Shown here: positions 57,655 through 64,000 of the stretch, in pieces
Layout: the number at the start of each line of letters is the position of its first letter
Numbering within the stretch: position 1 is the first letter of the stretch
Assembly: GCA_002717515.1 (NCBI GenBank)
Contig: PBEC01000025.1
Span: forward strand, 62,001 to 126,000
Direction: 5' to 3'
DNA: 64,000 nucleotides
Source of the DNA: Flavobacteriales bacterium
GTDB lineage: Bacteria > Bacteroidota > Bacteroidia > Flavobacteriales_C > GCA-002722245
Notes under the pieces: generated by a model
Seen by the model: only the letters and a program-made list of their open reading frames with translations
Databases searched by the model: none
What the model was told of the DNA's origin: nothing
Position numbers and translations under genes: made by a program

Positions 57655-58785
57655 ATGAAATTCATACTTGAAAAAACAAATCCTGAAACTAAAGCACGAG
57701 CAGGTACCATAAAAACAGATCACGGAGAAATTAAAACTCCAATTTTCATGCCTGTTGGTACAGCTGCAACTGTAAAAGCTGTTCATCAACGTGAAGTTGA
57801 GGAAGACATAAAAGCCCAAATAATTCTGGGGAATACGTATCATTTATATTTAAGACCAAATACAGACACTTTAAATAAAGCCGGAGGTTTACACAAATTT
57901 ATGAATTGGGAGAAACCTATTCTGACTGATAGTGGAGGTTTTCAAGTTTACTCATTAAGCGGAACTCGAAAAATAAAAGAAGAAGGTGTTAAATTTCAAT
58001 CACACATTGACGGATCCTACCACATGTTCTCTCCTGAAAAAGTAATGGATATACAGAGAGAAATAGGTGCAGATATAATTATGGCATTCGACGAATGTAC
58101 TCCATACCCATGTGATTATAACTATGCTAAAAACTCTATGCATATGACGCACCGCTGGTTAAAAAGATGTTGCGATAGATTCGACAATACAGATTCACTT
58201 TACGGATATAATCAAACATTATTTCCCATCGTTCAAGGAAGCACCTACAAAGATTTAAGAGTTGAATCTGCGGAAACAATAGCATCCTTTGAAAGAGATG
58301 GAAATGCTATAGGTGGTTTATCTGTAGGAGAACCAGCAGAAGAGATGTATGCTATGACCGATTTAGTGTGTTCCATTCTCCCTGAGAATAAACCAAGATA
58401 TTTGATGGGAGTAGGAACTCCAGAAAACATACTTGAAAACATAGCTCTGGGTATTGATATGTTTGACTGCGTAATGCCGACTCGAAACGCAAGAAACGGA
58501 ATGCTTTTTACTCGAGAAGGAATCATCAACATTAAAAATAAAAAATGGGAACAAGATTTTTCACCTTTGGACCCGCATGGGACATCTTACGTAGATCAAT
58601 TTTACTCTAAGTCGTATGTACGACATCTCATTCAGTCGAAAGAAATTTTAGGTAAACAAATCTGTTCAATTCACAATTTAGCTTTTTATTTGTGGTTGGT
58701 CACTGAAGCGAGAAAACATATTATTGAAGGCGATTTTTACAATTGGAAAAACCAAATGGTTAAAAAAGTAACAAACAGACTGTAA
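57655..58785 (+). CDS. tgt: tRNA-guanine transglycosylase (queuine tRNA-ribosyltransferase)
   Basis: Tgt exchanges guanine 34 for preQ1 in tRNAs for Asp, Asn, His and Tyr. The 376-residue product begins K-F-I-L-E-K-T and has H-G-E-I-K-T-P-I-F-M-P-V-G-T-A-A-T-V-K near 23-41, the catalytic L-T-D-S-G-G-F-Q-V near 89-97, and L-M-G-V-G-T-P-E-N-I near 246-255. The usual zinc-binding C-x-C-x-x-C is replaced by P-H-G-T-S-Y-V-D near 307-314. lptG-like gene follows after two bases, the usual Bacteroidota arrangement. Confidence 0.96.
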   Translation: MKFILEKTNPETKARAGTIKTDHGEIKTPIFMPVGTAATVKAVHQREVEEDIKAQIILGNTYHLYLRPNTDTLNKAGGLHKFMNWEKPILTDSGGFQVYSLSGTRKIKEEGVKFQSHIDGSYHMFSPEKVMDIQREIGADIIMAFDECTPYPCDYNYAKNSMHMTHRWLKRCCDRFDNTDSLYGYNQTLFPIVQGSTYKDLRVESAETIASFERDGNAIGGLSVGEPAEEMYAMTDLVCSILPENKPRYLMGVGTPENILENIALGIDMFDCVMPTRNARNGMLFTREGIINIKNKKWEQDFSPLDPHGTSYVDQFYSKSYVRHLIQSKEILGKQICSIHNLAFYLWLVTEARKHIIEGDFYNWKNQMVKKVTNRL

Positions 58786-58787
58786 TT

Positions 58788-59858
58788 TTGAAAAAGTTAG
58801 ACGCATACATTCTTAAAAAATTTGCTGGGACTTTTTTCCTCATTATTTTTTGTTTCATACTAATTGCAGTTGTTTTTGATATTTCTGAGAAAATTGATGA
58901 CTTCGACCAATTCACTATCGAAGAAATAATATTTGATTATTACTTCAGCTTTATTCCATGGCTATACAATTTACTCACGCCGATATTAGCATTTCTAACG
59001 GTTGTTTACTTCACAAGCAGAATGGCTTCAAAAACAGAAATTATTCCAATTTTGGCTTCTGGAATCTCATTCAAACGATTTTTAAGACCGTACCTAGTAG
59101 GTGGAATTATTCTTTTTTTAATCTCATTAATAATGAGTCACCTTCTCATACCTATCACCAACAAAAAAAGAATAGCGATTGAAGCACAGATTTATCGACA
59201 CCAAAGAAGAATTGACAATTCAAAACTACATAGAGAAGTTGCAAAAAACACCTATATTTTTGTGAATAATTACAACATAAAAAGCGATAATGCCTACAAA
59301 TTCCGATTAGAAAAAATTGTCGATGGAGAACTTTTGTATCGCTTTACAGCAAGTAATTTAAAATGGAATCACAGCAACAAAAATTGGACTGCTCGAAATT
59401 GGACGGAAAGATTTCTTCAAGGAGATAAGGAAACGCTCACTCAAGGCTCACATAAAGATACCACATTCTGTTTCGATAATACTGAATTCCACAGAAGCCC
59501 ATTTGAGGTCGAAACTATGGACATATTCGATATCTACGATTTCATTGAGAAAGAAAAAATGAGAGGTTCGAGATACTTGGGAAAATATGAGCAGGAACTG
59601 GTCAAAAGAACCTCCAACCCTTTCTCAATAATAATTTTAGTTCTTATCGCTGCATGCATCAGCTCCCGAAAAGTCCGAGGAGGAGTTGGTATGCATATTG
59701 CTAAAGGTCTTTTAATCGCACTGGCTTTTGTCTTCTTCTTAAGGATTGCTGAAATTTTGTCAGAAAAATCAGCTATACCCGCTAAACTTGCTTTTTGGGT
59801 ACCTAATATCCTTTTTACTTTAGTTGCTCTATATATCTACAGAACCTCACCAAAGTAA
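58788..59858 (+). CDS. LptF/LptG-family permease (YjgP/YjgQ)
   Basis: The 356-residue protein is a membrane component of the lipopolysaccharide export ABC system LptBFG. It starts M-K-K-L-D-A-Y-I-L-K-K-F (TTG start, T-T-T-T-G-A-A-A-A-A context) with the YjgP/YjgQ pattern: three or so N-terminal TM segments (about 12-34, 56-76, 98-120), an extracytoplasmic loop (about 125-260), and C-terminal TM segments (about 280-352) with a P-F-S-I-I-I-L-V-L-I-A-A motif. Its position two bases after tgt is conserved. Confidence 0.9.
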   Translation: MKKLDAYILKKFAGTFFLIIFCFILIAVVFDISEKIDDFDQFTIEEIIFDYYFSFIPWLYNLLTPILAFLTVVYFTSRMASKTEIIPILASGISFKRFLRPYLVGGIILFLISLIMSHLLIPITNKKRIAIEAQIYRHQRRIDNSKLHREVAKNTYIFVNNYNIKSDNAYKFRLEKIVDGELLYRFTASNLKWNHSNKNWTARNWTERFLQGDKETLTQGSHKDTTFCFDNTEFHRSPFEVETMDIFDIYDFIEKEKMRGSRYLGKYEQELVKRTSNPFSIIILVLIAACISSRKVRGGVGMHIAKGLLIALAFVFFLRIAEILSEKSAIPAKLAFWVPNILFTLVALYIYRTSPK

Positions 59859-59875
59859 ATCAAAACATTAATCTT

Positions 59876-60265
59876 CTATTTCATCCGTTTTTCCGCATCG
59901 ATTTGCTTATCATATGGTATAAAAATATGCAAAAACACAATCCTTGAGTAACGAAATAAAATCGGCATCAATAAAAAAAGTAATATGAATATTACTCCGG
60001 TTATTTGAAAAATTTCAAGTTCAGTTGTGTAGGATAAAATTACGACTACAGGTATGGATAAAAGGACACCAAAGGCGTAACTTATATACATCGCCCCATA
60101 CCAAAAACCTTGCTCCATTTCATAAACCAAATTACATTTTGAACACTTTTTTTCAATTTTGGTAAATCTCCTATGATATGGGTTTTTATAGGTAAATACT
60201 TTACCTTGTCGACACCTAGGACAACTACATGTGAATATGCTCTTCGCAACACTTGACTCTGGCAT
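59876..60265 (-). CDS. DUF983 family membrane protein
   Basis: The 129-residue protein has an N-terminal zinc-ribbon-type Cys motif (C-x-R-C-x-x-G-K-V-F near 15-24 and C-x-K-C near 41-44), the DUF983 feature E-x-x-F-W-Y-G-A-M-Y near 51-60, and two membrane segments (about 57-78 and 88-106). DUF983 is widespread, and its function is unknown. It converges with the lptG-like gene (17-base gap). Confidence 0.9.
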   Translation of the reverse strand: MPESSVAKSIFTCSCPRCRQGKVFTYKNPYHRRFTKIEKKCSKCNLVYEMEQGFWYGAMYISYAFGVLLSIPVVVILSYTTELEIFQITGVIFILLFLLMPILFRYSRIVFLHIFIPYDKQIDAEKRMK

Positions 60266-60291
60266 GAAATAATAGTTTAAAATTAATTAAT

Positions 60292-60325
60292 AAAAAAAGG
60301 CAACTAAAATCCAGTTGCCTTTTTT
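60292..60325 (-). terminator. Terminator after the 60344 gene
   Basis: Stem AAAAAGGCAACT / AGTTGCCTTTTT with a seven-base loop, followed on the minus strand by seven T; it closes the protease-helical protein unit. Confidence 0.92.
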
Positions 60326-60343
60326 CTTTGTTTTTATTACTTC

Positions 60344-61375
60344 TTAGTTTTTTGGAACATATTTACTTGTAAATTGCAGTACCGAATTATTCCATCCGTC
60401 AATCAATTGCGATCTCTTATTGTTTGACTTAGCCATTTGCTCGTTTACCTTTTGAGACTTAGCATTTACATCATTAACCATTTCATTGAATGTATCCACG
60501 TCTTTTTGAGTTTTTTTCTTGTTTTTCTCCAAAGCTTTCTTGGCTTTACCTATTTTTTCATTTTCAATCAAATATTCAGTAAGCAATTGAATGTCATTCT
60601 CAGCCTCTTGGATATAAAAGTTTAGAACTTTTTTACATTCATTTATGAGCATTTTATTTCCTTTAAAAGAGTCTTTCTTTTCTAATTCAGCAATTCCTTC
60701 TTTGGCAACTTTAATTAAAGCATTTTTATTTTGTTCGATTGCTGCAATATCGTTTCCACCCATTGCCGTAATCAAATAAGCTTCTTGCTTAAATGACTTA
60801 AAGAATATCAAATATATTTCCCTATGGTAACCAAAAACTTCACTTGCTGCCTTAATTTTTTTTCCGAGATCCGATTCCGACTCAGTTAAAGTTATTCCAT
60901 TTTTTTCTGCAAATTCTTTTTCCGAGGCACTCAACTCATCACCGGCATCCTGTAATTTTTGATTGGCAATATCTTTCGCTAAAAAATATGCCTCCATAGC
61001 GTCATAAGATTGCTCAGAAACTTCCTCCATATCCATTAATTTGCCAAAATCCTCATTCATAACTTTTTCGTTGATGTCTAAAAACTTAACTACGGCATCT
61101 CTATAGGTAGTACTTCCCTCGTAACTTTTCATTTTTGAAACTTCTTTTTTTGCGGTCGCTATGGTTTTCACCAACTTTAATCTCTTATTATTGATTTTTC
61201 TTAAATTTTTAGAGTTGGCTGCAGTTGAAAGGTAGTTCCAAGTTCGTTTTGATATATCCTTATGAACAACGGATACCTGTTCCATATACAATACAGCTGG
61301 ATGCTTTTCTTGAGCAATTATTACACTTGAAAAAAGCATAATAAGTAACGTAAGAGTTATTGAATTTTTCTTCAT
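60344..61375 (-). CDS. Secreted helical protein, LIC11966-like surface protein
   Basis: The 343-residue protein has a signal peptide (1-21, cleavage at IIA-Q) and a wholly alpha-helical, Lys/Glu-rich mature part. Size, helix pattern and the start E-K-H-P-A-V-L-Y-M-E-Q remind me of the LIC11966-family surface proteins, but this is from memory and uncertain. Its start is 12 bases after the tail-specific protease stop, so both are transcribed together; the protease might process it, but that is only inferred from the operon. Confidence 0.75.
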   Translation of the reverse strand: MKKNSITLTLLIMLFSSVIIAQEKHPAVLYMEQVSVVHKDISKRTWNYLSTAANSKNLRKINNKRLKLVKTIATAKKEVSKMKSYEGSTTYRDAVVKFLDINEKVMNEDFGKLMDMEEVSEQSYDAMEAYFLAKDIANQKLQDAGDELSASEKEFAEKNGITLTESESDLGKKIKAASEVFGYHREIYLIFFKSFKQEAYLITAMGGNDIAAIEQNKNALIKVAKEGIAELEKKDSFKGNKMLINECKKVLNFYIQEAENDIQLLTEYLIENEKIGKAKKALEKNKKKTQKDVDTFNEMVNDVNAKSQKVNEQMAKSNNKRSQLIDGWNNSVLQFTSKYVPKN

Positions 61376-61387
61376 TTTCTGTGATTT

Positions 61388-63445
61388 TTATTTGTTTTTA
61401 CTTGTTAATTCTTTGGTAATTAAAAACGCTTCGTTTAATTCTACATCTTGATACAAAGCTTCTATTATTCTTTCATTTCTATCCTTACAATATTCACTTA
61501 GCTTAATTATTTCCTTTTCAAATTCAGTATTTAATACTTTAAATGCAGGATTTAACTTATCCATCAATACATCAATTCTAGACTCCAATAGCTTTCGCTC
61601 ATCTAATAAAGACTGATATCCTTTAATGGAAATAGGTATTTGAGTTTGGAATTTTTCATACAGCTTAACCAAATCATCATTTATTTTTGTCAATTCTTGA
61701 AAAATCGAATCTTTCAATATTCTCGAAGAACTGGTCTTTTTTAACTCCATTGTAGGAAGTTTCTCGAGTGGAGTAAAATTATATATATTCTTATCCACTT
61801 TGTCTGCATTTAATGCCGTTGTATAATCCGATTCCTTTGGAATCAATCCTTGATAAAAGTAAGGAATTTCAACATCAGGTTTAATACCGTTTTTTTGGTA
61901 CGTTTCTAAATCTGTTCCGTATATTTTACTAAGTGTTATTTTTGCATATCCCAACTCATTGTTTGGGCGCCCTCTTGGAAAAAGTTTGTCATCATAAGCC
62001 GAAGTGTCCAATGGAATTATACTTTGTGCTGTTGCTTTACCATACGTTGAACCACCTACAATAATTGCTCTATTGTAATCCTGAAAAATCTTGCTTAGAA
62101 TTTCGGACGCAGATGCAGATGCCCCGTTTACCATTACTGTTAATGGCCCTGAATAGATAAGTCCCCTATTCCTATCTTTTTTGACACGAGGCTTGTCGTA
62201 CTTTTTATTCATTACAACAAAAGGTCCTTCATCAATAAATATTCCAGCTAAATCCATAGCCTCTTTTAATGACCCACCGCCATTGTAACGTAAGTCAAGA
62301 ATAATCCCCTCAACTCCTTCTTTTTGTAATTTCATTAACTCTTTTGCTACATCATTAGCACAACCAAGCCCGAACAACCCTCCAAAATCAGTGTAAAAAC
62401 CAGGCAGAACAATATATCCAATCTTTGTGTCTCCTTCAAGTATAAAACTTGAAATAATATTGGACTCCACCTCCGTTACCTCCTCTTTTAATTCCACTTT
62501 AATTAATCTACTACCCTCTGATTTTAAAACCAATTCTACAACACCACCTCTTCCTTGTTTCAAAAAATTATTGGCTTTACTTGCAGACATAGACGATGTT
62601 TTTTTAGAGGATTTTCCCTTTATTTTTATTTCTAAAACCTCATCTCCAACATGAATCTCCCCAGTCTTCCATGCAGCTCCTCCAGGCATCATGCTTGCTA
62701 TAATTATCCCCCCCTGATCGTCTTCTCCAAAAGACAAACCAAAGGATATAATTTCCTTGGAAAGCGCATTCTCAAAATCTTCTTTCTTATTTGTAGAAAA
62801 GTAACTTGAGTGTGGATCAAATTGCTGTGCAATGGCATTCAAAAAATCATCCTGAAAAGCAAGAAGCCTTTCACTAGAATCCAATGTTTTCATGGACACC
62901 CTTTTACTTAACCTCTCTGAAATTTCATTTTGTACGTCTGTTTGATTAGGCATTTCAAAAGAATCAGGATCAAGATAATCGTATTCAAAAAACAAGTCCT
63001 CAAGAACCATAAATTTCAAAACTTGTTCAACTCTAATTTTCTTCTCTTTAAGAACAACACTACCATCTATACTTTCATATAAATTCAATTTATCGGAAAC
63101 GTTCAGGTCTAATTTAGAATCTAAAAGTAGTGAAGAAATGGAATCAAATTCACTTATTCTTAATGAGAATAATCTTGCAGATTTTTCCACAAAATCACAA
63201 TCTTTAGAAACAGTCATTAATTTTGAATGGTCTTCTTTTGAAAAAATAAAATTATAGGGATCAAGATTATGTAAAAATTTTCGCCTAACATCTTTTTTAA
63301 AATCATCATCAACCGATTTGTTTTCTATATGAAAACGATTATAAACGGAATACATTAAGTTTACTTTATCACAATACTCCTGAGCGAAAGAAATCCTAAA
63401 TAAAGCTAATATTCCAAAAAAAGCACAAACAACTCGTTTCAACAC
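61388..63445 (-). CDS. Carboxy-terminal processing (tail-specific) protease, S41A family
   Basis: The 685-residue protease has a signal peptide (1-21), an N-terminal helical domain (30-230), a PDZ domain (about 230-320) and an S41 catalytic domain. The catalytic Ser445 lies in G-A-S-A-S-A-S-E and Lys470 in T-Y-G-K-A-T-A-Q, with the same 25-residue spacing as in E. coli Prc. Substrate binding residues are in D-P-H-S-S-Y near 210-215. It cleaves periplasmic proteins at their C-terminus. It is followed by the helical surface protein gene. Confidence 0.95.
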   Translation of the reverse strand: MLKRVVCAFFGILALFRISFAQEYCDKVNLMYSVYNRFHIENKSVDDDFKKDVRRKFLHNLDPYNFIFSKEDHSKLMTVSKDCDFVEKSARLFSLRISEFDSISSLLLDSKLDLNVSDKLNLYESIDGSVVLKEKKIRVEQVLKFMVLEDLFFEYDYLDPDSFEMPNQTDVQNEISERLSKRVSMKTLDSSERLLAFQDDFLNAIAQQFDPHSSYFSTNKKEDFENALSKEIISFGLSFGEDDQGGIIIASMMPGGAAWKTGEIHVGDEVLEIKIKGKSSKKTSSMSASKANNFLKQGRGGVVELVLKSEGSRLIKVELKEEVTEVESNIISSFILEGDTKIGYIVLPGFYTDFGGLFGLGCANDVAKELMKLQKEGVEGIILDLRYNGGGSLKEAMDLAGIFIDEGPFVVMNKKYDKPRVKKDRNRGLIYSGPLTVMVNGASASASEILSKIFQDYNRAIIVGGSTYGKATAQSIIPLDTSAYDDKLFPRGRPNNELGYAKITLSKIYGTDLETYQKNGIKPDVEIPYFYQGLIPKESDYTTALNADKVDKNIYNFTPLEKLPTMELKKTSSSRILKDSIFQELTKINDDLVKLYEKFQTQIPISIKGYQSLLDERKLLESRIDVLMDKLNPAFKVLNTEFEKEIIKLSEYCKDRNERIIEALYQDVELNEAFLITKELTSKNK

Positions 63446-63521
63446 AACCTATATATTTTATCTTTTTTACAAAGATGTGATTTTTTTATTATTTACAAAA
63501 GTAAAAATCGAAAAACCAAAT

Positions 63522-63551
63522 AAAAAAAGCAGTTTTAAAACTGCTTTTTTT
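63522..63551 (-). terminator. Rho-independent terminator after accA
   Basis: A perfect palindrome around 63536/63537 with core GCAGTTTTAAAACTGC, flanked by seven A on one side and seven T on the other, so it can act in both directions; it serves the minus-strand accA 21 bases upstream. Confidence 0.9.
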
Positions 63552-63571
63552 ATTAATTTCAATTTTAAAAT

Positions 63572-64000
63572 TTATGCTTCCTCAGTATGCCCCATTGAAG
63601 CAAACTTTTTAATTCTGGCAGCAACTCTTTTTTGTTGATCCATATCTCTTAATTGATTTAAAGAGTCAAGGATTGCTTTTTTAACATTTTTGTAGGCAAT
63701 TTCAGGATTTGAATGAGCACCTCCAACAGGCTCCTTTATAACACCATCAATCAGACCTAATTTTTTCATATCGCTTGAGGTCAATTTCATTTTCTCTGCG
63801 GCCTCTTCTTTATGATCCCAGCTCCTCCATAAAATTGTAGAACAGTTTTCCGGAGAAATTACTGAATACCACGTATTTTCCATCATGAAAACTTTATCTC
63901 CCATTCCAATACCAAGAGCACCTCCAGAAGCTCCTTCACCAATAACAATACATATTAAAGGAACTTTCAAACGAGCCATTTCGAACAAGTTTCTGGCTAT
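63572..64000 (-). CDS. accA: Acetyl-CoA carboxylase carboxyltransferase subunit alpha, 3' part
   Basis: AccA with AccD forms the carboxyltransferase of acetyl-CoA carboxylase, the first committed step in fatty acid synthesis. Only the C-terminal 142 residues are in the window; the frame continues past the right edge. The conserved C-I-V-I-G-E-G-A-S-G-G-A-L-G-I-G, V-I-S-P-E-N-C-S-T-I-L-W-R, L-G-L-I-D-G-V-I and E-P-V-G-G-A-H motifs are present. Confidence 0.96.
   Translation of the reverse strand: MARNLFEMARLKVPLICIVIGEGASGGALGIGMGDKVFMMENTWYSVISPENCSTILWRSWDHKEEAAEKMKLTSSDMKKLGLIDGVIKEPVGGAHSNPEIAYKNVKKAILDSLNQLRDMDQQKRVAARIKKFASMGHTEEA

Overview
The window is an AT-rich chromosomal segment from a member of the Bacteroidota, most likely a flavobacterium-like marine lineage. 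The evidence is the gene content: a stand-alone atpD-atpC pair with a very short epsilon subunit, a type IX secretion-style protein with a gliding-motility-type C-terminal domain, DUF3822 next to rsmD and coaD, a tgt-lptG pair, and many lipoproteins. Several promoters fit the Bacteroidota pattern TTTG or TTG, 17-23 bases, then TAnnTTTG, and the starts I inspected lack a Shine-Dalgarno sequence. There is no rRNA, tRNA, CRISPR array, insertion sequence or prophage that I can see, so this is a mostly core, densely packed region with convergent overlaps and operons.

Layout. 0-9 kb: start of a secreted protein running off the left edge, a secreted protein made almost wholly of MORN-like repeats, and a giant exported Lys/Glu/Ala/Arg-rich coiled-coil gene on the minus strand, split into two frames at a run of ten A. 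9-12.3 kb: rplS, a polytopic membrane protein, a secreted CAP-domain protein overlapping a lipoprotein peptidoglycan endopeptidase. 12.3-22.5 kb: a RecD-like helicase, a membrane protein, DUF3822-rsmD-coaD and a thioredoxin-fold protein without redox cysteines, a HAD phosphatase, a TerB-DnaJ protein, xerD, a leucine-rich repeat protein and ribF. 22.6-33.6 kb: atpD-atpC, a 1-Cys peroxiredoxin, a lipoprotein, an M20 dipeptidase, an RnfD-like/DUF2330 pair, and a 1,219-residue adhesin-like T9SS cargo candidate.

33.8-46.4 kb: a MazG-type pyrophosphohydrolase, a 901-residue envelope protein with a propeller-like C-terminus, pdhB, etfB-etfA, a bifunctional nuclease-UVR protein, thyA-folA, a lipoprotein, priA and pfkA. 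46.6-56.5 kb: a lipoprotein and a small secreted protein, a TerB-ABCG fusion transporter, ttcA, rpmH, and an operon of an ABC exporter, rsmG and two small membrane proteins. 55.8-64 kb: an ECF sigma factor downstream of a glycosyltransferase, tgt-lptG, DUF983, a secreted helical protein downstream of a tail-specific protease, and the 3' part of accA at the right edge.

The most notable observations are the A10 tract that separates the signal-peptide-bearing 5' part of the giant coiled-coil gene from its 2,000-codon remainder (frame restored by loss of one A), the orphan RnfD-like/DUF2330 pair, the TerB-ABCG fusion, and several promoter -7 boxes only 3-6 bases from the start codon, which suggests leaderless transcripts. 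All functional calls are from reading sequence and family knowledge; no searches were run.
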